Assembly: GCA_949284715.1 (NCBI GenBank)
Contig: CASDWH010000004.1
Span: 1-32,363 of the forward strand
Reading direction: 5' to 3'
Length of the DNA stretch: 32,363 nucleotides
DNA from: an uncultured bacterium
GTDB taxonomy: Bacteria > Cyanobacteriota > Vampirovibrionia > Gastranaerophilales > Gastranaerophilaceae
Below the pieces are notes generated by a model that was given only the letters and a program-made list of their open reading frames with translations, had not been told where the DNA came from and made no database searches. A program made the position numbers and the translations under genes. Shown piece by piece: positions 1 to 8,012 of this stretch (positions within the stretch are counted from its first letter, which is position 1; every line of letters begins with the position of its first letter).

Positions 1-958
1 TATCATTTGGAATTTTCAGCCAAACAAAAAATTTCCCATCCGTATACTGTGTATCCTCTACTATCAGATTAGAATCAAGAAATGTTGAACCTATAGGATA
101 AGTATCGGATAAATCTGTCGTTCCGTACGGAAAAATTGCTACACTCCCGGCCTTTACAGTTACTGTCCCGTTATTAACCTCAATTTTTACACGCTCCGGT
201 AACTCTAAAATACAGTTCGTTATCTGCGTTTTGTTGAGTTTATTATCCAGTATCGCCTGACCCGCTGTGGATAGGTTGGATAAATCCTGATTGGATAATT
301 TTAATGACTCAATTTCACTTGCCGTCTGTCCTGCGTTTTGCGCAGAATTTGCAGCCTGTGACGCATAATGTTTTGCACTGTAATCAGTTCCATTAACCAG
401 TACATCAGAGGAAGCCCATTGCAGGGCAAGTAATGCACTTTCTGCCGCCTGAGAAGTTTTTTGTGTAACACTATCATGTAATTCTGCCACTTCTTCTGAG
501 ATAGAAACCAGAGAATTATTATATTGCTGCATTTCAGCCAAATAGCTTTCTGCAACAGTTTTAGATAATCCTACTATACTCATATCCACATTAAATTCAT
601 TTTTACTTATTGATACATCCATTTGGATAGACTGGTCAGAAACCTGAACAGAATTATTCATAACTCTTGTAATTACATTAAACGGAATTACCGTAGTTAC
701 AGTCCTAATTCTATCTTCAGTATCAATAAGTTTTAGTGTCCCGTACATTTTTCCGGTTTTTAATCTGGAAGTTACTTCATTTGATAAAATTATTTCAATA
801 TATTTAGCAGATAAATCAGGATAAATTAGTTCAATATTATCTAATTCAAATATAGCCTTAAATCCTGCCATATTAATATCGGTATTAAATTTTACAACTA
901 AATACTGATTATCTAAAAAATCCGTATCATCGCCTTTTACAATTGTTATATATCCCAT
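1..958 (-). CDS. phage tail fibre / baseplate-type protein, partial (C-terminus beyond window start)
   Basis: The minus-strand frame starting at ATG 958 stays open to base 1, giving about 319 residues with the C-terminus missing. A Shine-Dalgarno AAAGGA lies 6 nt before the ATG. The N-terminal ~100 residues (starting MGYITIVKGDDTDF) look like the beta-rich attachment domain found at the start of many tail fibre or baseplate proteins. Residues ~130-215 are Ala/Ser/Gln-rich and probably coiled coil, including a DYSAKHYASQAA segment of the kind common in phage tail fibres. A second beta-rich region follows (PERVKIEVNNGTVTVKAG). It is the most distal visible gene of the late block, where a host-recognition fibre is expected. 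The fibre role is inferred from composition, motif and position; receptor specificity cannot be seen. Confidence 0.6.
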   Translation of the reverse strand, partial: MGYITIVKGDDTDFLDNQYLVVKFNTDINMAGFKAIFELDNIELIYPDLSAKYIEIILSNEVTSRLKTGKMYGTLKLIDTEDRIRTVTTVIPFNVITRVMNNSVQVSDQSIQMDVSISKNEFNVDMSIVGLSKTVAESYLAEMQQYNNSLVSISEEVAELHDSVTQKTSQAAESALLALQWASSDVLVNGTDYSAKHYASQAANSAQNAGQTASEIESLKLSNQDLSNLSTAGQAILDNKLNKTQITNCILELPERVKIEVNNGTVTVKAGSVAIFPYGTTDLSDTYPIGSTFLDSNLIVEDTQYTDGKFFVWLKIPND

Positions 959-975
959 TTCTATTCCTTTCTAAC

Positions 976-1554
976 TTAATTTGTTTTACACATTCCGCAA
1001 ACGCGCCAATATACATTACCGCCGGAGCCGTCACGTCCAACCATAAGTTTAATTTTTGAAGTAGTGAGAATATTACCGGCGACAACACCTATATCCCAGT
1101 TACCATTAAAGTAAGCATTGGTTGAAGTTACGTAAATACAAGCATTTGTATCTGTTAATTCTTTGAAAAGAGTGACTTCTTTAGTTGCATTAGAACCGCC
1201 GACATTTACGCATCCGCCCTGCTCACACCAGCCGTCTGAATAAACCCGATACCAGTTTGCCCCTGAGCGGTAAGCATCGACCACATAAATTGCCTCCTCC
1301 AGAGTTGTGCTGAGTTCTGAAATATCTTCTGTTATATCATCTATACTTTCTTGTAATTCTGCATCAGCTTCTTCTGCTGAAGATTTATTAGTATTAACTA
1401 CAGAGGCTAACGAAGATATACTACTTGAAAGAGCTGTTGCATTTGTACTTAAGCTTTGTGATACAGATGAAATTTTATCATCCAGATACTGAAAATTGTT
1501 GTTAACAACTTCTGAAGAAGCAACTGAACCATATTCTATATTTGTTAAAGCCAT
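976..1554 (-). CDS. phage fibre-tip-like protein
   Basis: 192 residues, with SD AAAGGA 7 nt before ATG. Residues ~20-90 are Ser/Asp/Glu-rich heptad-like sequence (trimeric coiled coil likely). Residues ~94-114 carry YRSGANWYRVYSDGWCEQGG, a motif seen in the globular receptor-binding heads of many short phage tail proteins. The C-terminus ends in an aromatic, Cys-bearing strand (YWRVCGMCKTN). Five cysteines (110, 115, 139, 186, 189) are crowded into the C-terminal half, which is unusual for a virion protein. It lies 17 bp upstream of the fibre gene in the same operon, so a second fibre component or tip is likely. The exact role is inferred. Confidence 0.55.
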   Translation of the reverse strand: MALTNIEYGSVASSEVVNNNFQYLDDKISSVSQSLSTNATALSSSISSLASVVNTNKSSAEEADAELQESIDDITEDISELSTTLEEAIYVVDAYRSGANWYRVYSDGWCEQGGCVNVGGSNATKEVTLFKELTDTNACIYVTSTNAYFNGNWDIGVVAGNILTTSKIKLMVGRDGSGGNVYWRVCGMCKTN

Positions 1555-1574
1555 TTTTATCCTTTCTGGCAGAA

Positions 1575-1811
1575 TTATTCTCTGCCGTTCATTATTACAC
1601 CGTAGATTTTATCAATTTTAGATTGTATGTCTGTAAATTGTGCTTTCAAATCCCTGAAAGAACTCCAGGTTACATATTTCCGTTCAATACTCTCCAATAT
1701 TTCTCTGTGCTTCTTTTCCAACTGTTCCGGAGAAACCAGTAAATGCTGTTGTATCAGGAATATTACGGCACAAACAATTATAGGAGCATACTCAATAATC
1801 TTTTCTTCCAT
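1575..1811 (-). CDS. small one-TM phage protein, holin/spanin candidate
   Basis: 78 residues with SD GAGG 5 nt before ATG. After a short acidic/neutral N-terminus (MEEKIIEYAP) there is one hydrophobic segment at residues ~9-26 (APIIVCAVIFLIQQHLLV). A charged coiled-coil-like tail with many Lys/Glu and Ile/Leu repeats follows. A short membrane anchor plus coiled coil fits class III-type holins, i-spanin-like proteins or other phage membrane proteins. A lysozyme gene is present in the same block (4437-4910), so a membrane partner for lysis is plausible. There is no family-specific motif, so lysis is only a hypothesis. Confidence 0.5.
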   Translation of the reverse strand: MEEKIIEYAPIIVCAVIFLIQQHLLVSPEQLEKKHREILESIERKYVTWSSFRDLKAQFTDIQSKIDKIYGVIMNGRE

Positions 1812-1820
1812 AAAACCTCA

Positions 1821-2507
1821 TTACTTCGACTGAGAATTATTATTGGAGCCTAACAAACCTCCAGATGTAGCACTTTGGATGAGATTAACCACGCCTTGCG
1901 CCATATTTATATAATCCATTGCATTAGCGTTTTGTTTGGAAGTAGTTGTAGCTGTTCCATAGCTATCTTTTTGAGCATTTGCATTACTTGTACTTAATGA
2001 CTGTGATTGATTATTTGAAATAACATTATATCCGTTCAAATACAAACTCATAAGGTTAGACAGCATAGATGCTGCATTTTCTTGAGAAGAACCTAATAGC
2101 TCTATCGTATAATCTTCAAGACTATCATTTATATTTTCCTGCATTTGGTTATACATGTCTGTAGCCTGGCTGGAACGTATCATATTCCGATCAGATAGCG
2201 GGTTAATAATATTGTTTTCAAAACTTTTTTGAGATTCTTCATTAAGATTTTTAGTAAAGCTGCTAAGCTTTGCCTGACTAGTAGCATCATCAATTGACGG
2301 ATTTAAATAATTTTGCAAAAGTCCTGTTACATTATCATTCACAAAATTATTGAGCGTGTCAAACGCACTTCCCGGCGCAAACTCGGTAGCGGTACCGGAA
2401 TTTGTAGTAGTTGAGGTAACATACGGATTTGTGGTTGTTGTGTTACCAAGAGTTGTGTTTGTTTTTGTTTGTGTTGTTGCTGTTGAAGATGATGATTTGC
2501 CTCCCAT
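1821..2507 (-). CDS. Ser/Thr/Asn-rich phage virion-type protein (possible ejection protein)
   Basis: 228 residues with SD AGGAGA 6 nt before ATG. The N-terminal ~60 residues are almost only Ser, Thr, Asn and Gly (MGGKSSSSTATTQTKTNTTL), probably disordered. Residues ~65-160 form an amphipathic helical region rich in Asn/Gln/Ser, and residues ~165-195 are again Ser/Ala/Asn-rich. The C-terminus has a hydrophobic helix (DYINMAQGVVNLIQSATSGG) and a Gly/Asn-rich tail. No enzymatic motif is visible. It occupies the place of T7 gene 14 (internal virion/ejection protein), right after a GNAT-like gene-13-type protein. The function is inferred from position only. Confidence 0.45.
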   Translation of the reverse strand: MGGKSSSSTATTQTKTNTTLGNTTTTNPYVTSTTTNSGTATEFAPGSAFDTLNNFVNDNVTGLLQNYLNPSIDDATSQAKLSSFTKNLNEESQKSFENNIINPLSDRNMIRSSQATDMYNQMQENINDSLEDYTIELLGSSQENAASMLSNLMSLYLNGYNVISNNQSQSLSTSNANAQKDSYGTATTTSKQNANAMDYINMAQGVVNLIQSATSGGLLGSNNNSQSK

Positions 2508-2508
2508 G

Positions 2509-2889
2509 TTATTCTCCTTTCTTTTTTACATAGAGTTCACTATCAATCTGTTTAAACCCTGCCCGTTTTAGACAGAATTTTGCTGTTTTATGTTTGGTTC
2601 GCGCCCAGATATCGCAGTCAAACCATTTTTCGGCCATATTAAGGCATTCGATATTTTTAAGATGACAATTTCTGTTTGAGAACCCGTTTACAAAAAGTCT
2701 GTCACCCGTTTTGTAAAAGTAAAGACAACCTATGAATTTATTCTCATCTGTGATAAATGAGTAGAATAATGTTGAATTTATTATTTGGTCAAAATCTTCT
2801 ATATCACCTATAAGTTTTTGATATTTTTTATAAAGATTTTTACACTCAAAGTAATTAAAATCCTTGTTAAGCGGAATTAAAACTTTCAT
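2509..2889 (-). CDS. GNAT-fold-like phage protein
   Basis: 126 residues. Its ATG lies one base after the stop of the tail-tube B-like gene, indicating translational coupling. The layout fits a small acetyltransferase fold: N-terminal helix, then strands around residues ~48-70 (FIGCLYFYKTGDRLFVNGFS), a helix with AEKWF, a strand DIWARTKHK, and the typical closing segment AKFCLKRAGFKQIDSELYVK (helix, then GF, then a last strand). The acetyl-CoA pyrophosphate loop (Q/RxxGxG/A) is not evident, so catalysis is uncertain. T7-group phages keep an acetyltransferase-like internal virion protein (gp13) at this place, after the tail tube gene, so a structural or ejection role is an alternative to an enzyme. 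The call is partly pattern recognition. Confidence 0.5.
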   Translation of the reverse strand: MKVLIPLNKDFNYFECKNLYKKYQKLIGDIEDFDQIINSTLFYSFITDENKFIGCLYFYKTGDRLFVNGFSNRNCHLKNIECLNMAEKWFDCDIWARTKHKTAKFCLKRAGFKQIDSELYVKKKGE

Positions 2890-2890
2890 T

Positions 2891-4435
2891 CTACCTCTGC
2901 TTAACCTTTATTCTTGAGCATTCAAGGGTTTTAATACAGAATTCTTCGCCCGGCTGCCTGTTAAAAAACGATATTTCCATTGTGTTAAACATAGCCGGTG
3001 GAAGTTTCACTATTGAATTTAAAACCTTTGGCGGATAATGAGCCTCATCCCAGTGTCCTGTATCCCAATATAGAACATTTTTAATACTATCAGCGGCAAT
3101 ATATCTTATCTTTGCAGGTTTTAAAGTATCATAATTTTTCTGATATTTTACATAAAACCTGTTATCATACTCTAAATCCAGAGTAACCCGCGGAGGATAG
3201 TAGAAGATTTTGACCGTATTATCGGAGCCAAGGTTAACAGGAGAACAATAATAGTATGATTGTATAAATTCTCCGTTAAAATCAGCACCGCTGTATTCTT
3301 CATAAATATCTTCACCTGCCGAATAAAAGACTTCATTAATCATTGCGAAACAATTAATTTTCTGGGATTTTCTTTTAACCCAGGCTTCTCTTAAGCAGTC
3401 ATAAATCATTATTGTAGAATACATATCATCGTTACCCGGCAGCAAAAACCATATTTCATTTCTGTCCATAGTTACAACCGACGCCATTCTGCACTGTGAA
3501 ATCTTTGCAAGCGGTATTGATACAAGTTCCTCTTGAATTTCCAACGCAATATTTTTTCCGATAATTTTATTTCCTGCCATTTCCTGATTAAACGTATAAA
3601 TTGATTTTTTATTATGGTCATAAAAATAAAGTTTTACGCCGTGAAATACAAGAGATTTATCACTTGCACACCCTCCGGGTGATTCTTCTGTCATTGAAAA
3701 ACCATAATCAGGTGCAACGCTTACAAGTACCGAACTATCCGAGTGAAATACAGCAAGCGACCCAAGATAAGGATAGATTGCCGTAATAGGTTTAACAAAT
3801 TCAATATATCCGGCAGAAGTAATAACTTCCGCATCAGCAGTTGAAAAATCGTAAATATTTTCCTGTACAGAATACCAGAGTACTTTTTCGTTAAATACCC
3901 AGAGCCTGCCATCAAAATTTACAAGTCCCATGCCGGCTATAGAACGATTATCACGGTCTTTAAGCTCCATAGATATAACTTCATCCAATTCACCATCATC
4001 ATTTGTTTTGCCAAGCTCCACAGAAAGCATTTCCTTGGAATTTGAAAATACAAACAAATCAGACCATCCCTGCGCAAAGTCACACCCGCAGGATTTTCCT
4101 GTTACTGTTAAACCTGATTTTTTCAGTACGAGAATTTGTGCCGAAACATTAAATAAATATAACTTGCCTTCAGTTGAATTTTCAGTATGCACAAAAAAAT
4201 TATGAGTACCCTTTTGTACACTGTCAAAAATATTTATTACAATTTCACCCTCGGGAATAAGCCCGCAGACAGAGATATTGCCTTTTACTGTCCGGATACC
4301 GACACCTGAGTTTGAATCAGTACTAAACAGTTCAACATTCTGCATATCCGTTGCCGTAATCATTTTCGATGAAAACACGGATTCCTGCCGTTTTATTCCG
4401 CTAAAGGTATTACATATAAGAGATGTATAGTTCAT
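2891..4435 (-). CDS. phage tail tubular protein B / tail stabilisation-like protein
   Basis: 514 residues from ATG 4435. I chose this start over an upstream in-frame start because it has SD AGGCGG 6 nt away and sits 1 base after the lysozyme stop. The sequence is beta-rich throughout with recurring segments such as FDGRLWVFNEKVLWYS, LGSLAVFHSDSSVLVS, and HGVKLYFYDHNKKSIYTF. These look like successive blades of a beta-propeller, as in T7 gp12 and P22 gp10 tail proteins. Position downstream of a tail-tube A-like gene and upstream of a GNAT-like gene fits T7 gene 12. No signal peptide or enzymatic site is seen. It is shorter than T7 gp12 (~794 residues) and close to P22 gp10 (~470). Confidence 0.6.
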   Translation of the reverse strand: MNYTSLICNTFSGIKRQESVFSSKMITATDMQNVELFSTDSNSGVGIRTVKGNISVCGLIPEGEIVINIFDSVQKGTHNFFVHTENSTEGKLYLFNVSAQILVLKKSGLTVTGKSCGCDFAQGWSDLFVFSNSKEMLSVELGKTNDDGELDEVISMELKDRDNRSIAGMGLVNFDGRLWVFNEKVLWYSVQENIYDFSTADAEVITSAGYIEFVKPITAIYPYLGSLAVFHSDSSVLVSVAPDYGFSMTEESPGGCASDKSLVFHGVKLYFYDHNKKSIYTFNQEMAGNKIIGKNIALEIQEELVSIPLAKISQCRMASVVTMDRNEIWFLLPGNDDMYSTIMIYDCLREAWVKRKSQKINCFAMINEVFYSAGEDIYEEYSGADFNGEFIQSYYYCSPVNLGSDNTVKIFYYPPRVTLDLEYDNRFYVKYQKNYDTLKPAKIRYIAADSIKNVLYWDTGHWDEAHYPPKVLNSIVKLPPAMFNTMEISFFNRQPGEEFCIKTLECSRIKVKQR

Positions 4436-4436
4436 A

Positions 4437-4910
4437 TCAGACCGCCTCATAATTTTGTTTAATATAATTCTCAAGCCGTGCAAGCCTGTTAAGCCAGCCT
4501 TTTAGAAAAACTTTCTGGGAAGGATTAACCTTTGCAAACTCGATATATTTATCTCTGCGCAGTTTTAAATACTTATCCTTATTACCCTGCGACAAAGTAA
4601 GAAAACTTCCGGCTCTTGATATACCCATATTTACTGCTGTGTCAAAATGAATAAGCCCGAGCGGTTCATCATTCAATCTGTCCGCTCCCGAGGGAAGATA
4701 ATATTTTTTATAATAGATTTCCTCAACCTCATCTGATGTTATGTTCTTTATTGATTGAAGGGAAATATTTTTTGATTTCCGGTACATATCATAAACAGAT
4801 TTTGTAATTCCGAAATTTGTTTCGCCGCCAGAATCAGCAGGGTGGTTTACATACCCGCCTTCCATTAAAAGAACAAAATCAAGAGCTTTTTTAAATTTTT
4901 TATTTTCCAT
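4437..4910 (-). CDS. glycoside hydrolase family 108 lysozyme (endolysin or virion-associated)
   Basis: 157 residues with SD AAGGAG 7 nt before ATG. It cleaves the MurNAc-GlcNAc bonds of peptidoglycan. The diagnostic GH108 signature is complete: catalytic Glu17 in MEGGYVNHPAD (16-26) followed by SGGETNFGIT (27-36). Further family segments are FDTAVNMG (89-96) and FLKGWLNRL (135-143). There is no signal peptide or membrane segment, so cytoplasmic release would need a holin, or the protein is carried in the virion. Its position between the two tail-tube-like genes, rather than in a lysis cassette, supports the second possibility. The enzyme call is firm; the stage of action is inference. Confidence 0.9.
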   Translation of the reverse strand: MENKKFKKALDFVLLMEGGYVNHPADSGGETNFGITKSVYDMYRKSKNISLQSIKNITSDEVEEIYYKKYYLPSGADRLNDEPLGLIHFDTAVNMGISRAGSFLTLSQGNKDKYLKLRRDKYIEFAKVNPSQKVFLKGWLNRLARLENYIKQNYEAV

Positions 4911-4925
4911 ATTTCGCTCCTTTTG

Positions 4926-5594
4926 TTAAAAAACTACTTTCCGTTCCGGAGTTATACCGGTTGTATATTTAAGCAAAAGTTTGTATGCTGTTTCAAATTG
5001 TTTTCTATAACTTGAATAATTTTCATCATGCTCCGATGCTATTGCATAAAGCATCGTTTTGGTGATTAATGCATTTTTGAATAACTCTTCAAGTTTTTCA
5101 GGGACATCAATTGTATCTGTATCATTTTTTAGAGAATATATAGATTTCCCTGTTTCATCCGTTCCAACGGCAAGTGTGTAATATTCCGTTTTAATCTCAT
5201 AAAATTTATCCGGTACAGGGTAAAAATAAATATTCTGGTTATCAATTCTAAAATATTTTGGAGTACCTTTCTCATCGGAAATTTTTGGAATTCTGTCCAC
5301 ATATTCAAGATATTTATCATTAATTGATACGTAGTATCCTTTTTTACCATCAATATTTCTTTCTGCAAGATTCCCATCCGGAAGCGGATATCCCTGTTCT
5401 CCGCCCATTATAAGCAGGTATTCTGTTCTGCGCCTGAACGGAAAATCAGTAGAACACCATAAATCCGAAAGGGCCTTATTAATAGAGGAAATAAGTACAT
5501 TTTCAAACTCTGCTTTTGTATCAACTTCATCATCAAACATAGACCACGCTTGTGATGCGACACTATTATATATATCTAAAAGAGTAAGCGGCAT
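4926..5594 (-). CDS. phage tail tubular protein A / head-tail adaptor-like protein
   Basis: 222 residues. The start overlaps the preceding stop by one base (TAATG), with SD AAAGGAGG inside the preceding gene. The N-terminal region (residues 1-60) is helical and resembles gp4/gp11-type adaptors: LLDIYNSVASQAW, then a helix with NKALSDLWCSTDFPFRRR. The middle (about 60-150) is beta-rich (YPLPDGNLAERN, KYFRIDNQNIYFYPVPDKFYEIKTEYYTLA). The C-terminal part (160-215) is helical again. This helix-beta-helix layout with the PFRRRTEYLL segment is shared by many podovirus adaptor proteins, which join portal and tail. Length is close to T7 gp11 (196). Family assignment is by pattern and place in the gene order. 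Confidence 0.55.
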   Translation of the reverse strand: MPLTLLDIYNSVASQAWSMFDDEVDTKAEFENVLISSINKALSDLWCSTDFPFRRRTEYLLIMGGEQGYPLPDGNLAERNIDGKKGYYVSINDKYLEYVDRIPKISDEKGTPKYFRIDNQNIYFYPVPDKFYEIKTEYYTLAVGTDETGKSIYSLKNDTDTIDVPEKLEELFKNALITKTMLYAIASEHDENYSSYRKQFETAYKLLLKYTTGITPERKVVF

Positions 5595-5881
5595 TATTTT
5601 GCCTCCTTTCTTTTAGTCAGTTGTTTTCCCGGCTTCTTTTTCACTGTCCCTGTTTTTTGTATTCTAATATTAGAAATGTCGTCATCGTCGCACTCTTCGA
5701 CAACAATACTGTAAATATCCTTAATCTCGGACAAATCCTGTTTAATATTTGATGATATAAAATCTTTATCCAAACCGGAAATAATTTCATAAACTTCCGG
5801 AGCCTGAGAGATAATTTCTACAGCCTTATCTTCCGGAAGGGTAAATATATGTTTTGTTAAAATATTCTTAAATTTAACCAT
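5594..5881 (-). CDS. small basic phage protein, unknown function
   Basis: 95 residues from ATG 5881, chosen because a full SD (AGGAGG) lies 7 nt upstream; the longer in-frame reading starts inside a terminator hairpin. The N-terminal half is MVKFKNILTKHIFTLPEDKA followed by amphipathic helix. A central Asp/Glu run (EECDDDD) follows, then a Lys/Arg-rich tail (KKKPGKQLTKRKEAK). The basic tail could touch DNA or the portal. It is coupled to the adaptor-like gene by a one-base stop/start overlap, so the two products are likely made in similar amounts. I do not recognise the family. Confidence 0.6.
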   Translation of the reverse strand: MVKFKNILTKHIFTLPEDKAVEIISQAPEVYEIISGLDKDFISSNIKQDLSEIKDIYSIVVEECDDDDISNIRIQKTGTVKKKPGKQLTKRKEAK

Positions 5882-5895
5882 TATAAAACCTCCTG

Positions 5896-5956
5896 AAAAA
5901 AAAGCGGAACGGAGCATAAACAAATGAAGGAAGAGAGAGTAACAAATCCGTTCCGC
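5896..5956 (-). terminator. intrinsic terminator-like hairpin after the capsid/decoration genes
   Basis: A perfect 10-bp inverted repeat, GCGGAACGGA (5904-5913) and TCCGTTCCGC (5947-5956), encloses a 33-nt loop. On the minus strand it is followed at once by eight T residues (5903-5896) and then by the SD of the next gene. Stem plus U8 is a classical intrinsic terminator apart from the long loop. It sits inside the phage late operon, so some read-through would be expected. Confidence 0.65.
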
Positions 5957-5969
5957 AAAATAACAAACT

Positions 5970-6362
5970 TTATTCTACAGGAGCAACACCGGCGCGTTTT
6001 GCTACTGCATAAATATTACCTGTAAACCCTGTTGAAAAATCAATATTGATAGAACCATCACGATTTTCAAATCTTGATAAATCCTGAATTTGACAAACTA
6101 TTGTTGATGAAGCGGCAACAGGAATATCCAAATCTCCTAACATTGAGTTAGGATAAGTATCACCGGCAGCAAATGTTACTGTTGATTCAGAAGCTGCTGT
6201 ATTTTCTATTACAATTGCTAATGAATTATTTTTATTTTTTGCTGCTTCTTTAATTTGAATACCATTAGCAACCGTAACTGCTTTATTTGTAACCGTTTCA
6301 GTTGCAATAGACTGGGAAGATTCTACTTCCGGTAAAATTACATTAATTATATCTCTAGCCAT
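5970..6362 (-). CDS. phage head decoration-like protein
   Basis: 130 residues with SD AAGGAG before ATG, directly downstream of the capsid gene. The sequence is Ala/Thr/Val/Ile-rich with almost no aromatic or Cys residues and reads as a small beta-sandwich: SLAIVIENTAASESTVTFAAG, YPNSMLGDLDIPVAASSTI, IDFSTGFTGNIYAVAKRAG. Such small beta proteins encoded beside the major capsid gene usually decorate the head. The strong hairpin just downstream would favour high expression of capsid plus this protein over the genes that follow. Decoration is inferred from composition and location. Confidence 0.6.
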   Translation of the reverse strand: MARDIINVILPEVESSQSIATETVTNKAVTVANGIQIKEAAKNKNNSLAIVIENTAASESTVTFAAGDTYPNSMLGDLDIPVAASSTIVCQIQDLSRFENRDGSINIDFSTGFTGNIYAVAKRAGVAPVE

Positions 6363-6393
6363 ATCTTTAATTCTCCTTTTTTATAAATACTAA

Positions 6394-7290
6394 CTATGCG
6401 GCAGCAGACAGTGACAACGGCGCCTTAACTTTTACGGTGCCTAAGAAATCTGCACGCGGCGCACCAACACCGTACAGTCCATAACCTTTGTATGTAGAGT
6501 TGAAATTCTTTTCCGGTATATAGAACTGGGTTGACATATCAGCAGAAATGCCGCCAGCAAGAGTTTTTCCGGCAATACCAAACATCGGATAAAATACACC
6601 TTCTTCAGGCTGGGCAATATTATTAGAAGTATAAATATCCCAGCCGCAGAGTTTTCCGATGTGGCCTTTTTCCATTTTTTTGTGGCCTGATTCAACATAT
6701 TTTAAATCTTCTAACTGTCCCAGATAAAATTGAAATTCAGGCGGAACAATACAAATCATAGAACCATCAACCCAGTTTGTATGACCTTTGCCATCACCTC
6801 TCTGGAATTTCGCCTGCATTATTGCAAGAATTTCCTTTGCATATTGAGATGTAAGAGTAATAGCAGAGCCATTATCATCCAAATAATGTCCTGCTCTTGT
6901 ATACAGATTACCGAACGCCGTATCTACCGCTGCTGCAAATTGCTTAATCGCATCTTCACAGTAGCTGCGTGCTAAATTCCACTGAGCGTCTTTTGTTTCA
7001 GTTTCTTCGATTTGCTTTTCTTCTACTGCTGATAATTCAAAGTGAAAAGCTTTACCTTTATCGAGTTTTACTTTTGTAATAGAAAGTCCTGCTTCCTCAG
7101 CATCTTTTAAATCTCCGCCGTCATAATCGAACATTGCCACAGAAGCCGGCATAATAATATCTATTTCATCACCTCTGCGAACATTTGCTCTGGTTTCAGT
7201 ATGTGCAAGCCGGCCTATTACTAATTCATTGTAAAAATACTTTTCTACTGATTTGTTAAAAATAGATTGAATAATTTGTTGAACTGACAT
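6394..7290 (-). CDS. phage major capsid protein
   Basis: 298 residues with SD AAAGGA before ATG. Features fit an HK97-fold coat protein. The N-terminal helix is MSVQQIIQSIFNKSVEKYFY. A segment RANVRRGDEIDIIMPASVAMFDYDGGD resembles the E-loop/P-domain entry of podovirus coats. A spine-like helix contains EDAIKQFAAAVDTAFGNLYTRAG. WVDGSMICIVPPEFQFYLGQ is typical of the A-domain region ('D..r.vvv.P..y..L'). GWDIYTSNNIAQPEEGVFYPMFGIAGKTLAGG resembles the tail-end strands. It follows the scaffold gene by 29 bp and precedes the decoration gene, the canonical order. Slightly shorter than T7 gp10A (345). Confidence 0.8.
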   Translation of the reverse strand: MSVQQIIQSIFNKSVEKYFYNELVIGRLAHTETRANVRRGDEIDIIMPASVAMFDYDGGDLKDAEEAGLSITKVKLDKGKAFHFELSAVEEKQIEETETKDAQWNLARSYCEDAIKQFAAAVDTAFGNLYTRAGHYLDDNGSAITLTSQYAKEILAIMQAKFQRGDGKGHTNWVDGSMICIVPPEFQFYLGQLEDLKYVESGHKKMEKGHIGKLCGWDIYTSNNIAQPEEGVFYPMFGIAGKTLAGGISADMSTQFYIPEKNFNSTYKGYGLYGVGAPRADFLGTVKVKAPLSLSAAA

Positions 7291-7319
7291 TTTTCATTCC
7301 TTTCTTTTTAAAATACTAA

Positions 7320-7964
7320 CTACATTAATTCATCAAGTGCTTTATCAAGTTCTTCCGGAGTCATATCTGTAAGTTTTTTCCCTTTGGTTTTAAACTTGGA
7401 CTGATTATTGGAATAAGCAAGCATATCCGTAGCTTTATCCGATTCTGATTTCAAAGCATCCGCTCTTTGTATTTGTGCCATCCTTGAATTGAGGTAATTT
7501 TCAACAAGCCTTACCATTGAATCAACGTCAAGCTTGTTGCCGTAACCATCATAAGCGGCTTTAAGCAGTTCTCTAAATTCGCGGTTTTGAAGATAAGCTT
7601 CTGTGTTATATTTACTGCCCATTCCATCTACCAGAAGTTTAAATTCCTCCAGTTGTTTTCTACCGGCTTTACAACGGGCCAGATGGGCTTCGTATTCCTG
7701 CGCTATTTTACGAAGTTCTCCAGTTTCTCTGGCTAGCTGCCCGAACTTCTTTTGAAGTTCAAGATAAGCTTTTGATAAATCTTCTACTGATTTAAATTTT
7801 CCAAGGATAGAATTTTTATCCAATGGATGCGGAACTTTTTCATCCGCCGGCGCATCATCAGAGCCGGATTCTACAGAGATTGAATTTTCTTCACCATATA
7901 AAGGTTCTCCCTCTGAAAAAAATTCCGGGTTGTCTGTAATTGTTCTGTTGTTTTTTCTAAACAT
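7320..7964 (-). CDS. phage capsid scaffold protein
   Basis: 214 residues with SD AAAGGAG before ATG. The N-terminal 50 residues are acidic and Ser/Pro-rich (probably disordered). Next comes ILGKFKSVEDLSKAYLELQKKFG at about residues 53-75, a segment found in many podovirus/siphovirus scaffold proteins. A long predicted coiled coil follows (75-115), then helices. The C-terminus is basic then acidic (KTKGKKLTDMTPEELDKALDELM), consistent with a capsid-binding helix-loop-helix end. It lies between portal and capsid genes, the standard scaffold position. It should act only in procapsid assembly and then leave. Confidence 0.75.
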   Translation of the reverse strand: MFRKNNRTITDNPEFFSEGEPLYGEENSISVESGSDDAPADEKVPHPLDKNSILGKFKSVEDLSKAYLELQKKFGQLARETGELRKIAQEYEAHLARCKAGRKQLEEFKLLVDGMGSKYNTEAYLQNREFRELLKAAYDGYGNKLDVDSMVRLVENYLNSRMAQIQRADALKSESDKATDMLAYSNNQSKFKTKGKKLTDMTPEELDKALDELM

Positions 7965-8012
7965 AAAAATCTCCTTTCTAAAATTTCTTTAATTCCCGTT
8001 TAGCTATGTTCA

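Noticed and set aside
301-555. 84-residue minus-strand ORF inside the fibre gene
   Set aside because: It is an alternate frame of the longer open frame 1-958, which has an SD and fibre-like composition; this one is basic, Cys/Trp-mixed and has no SD.
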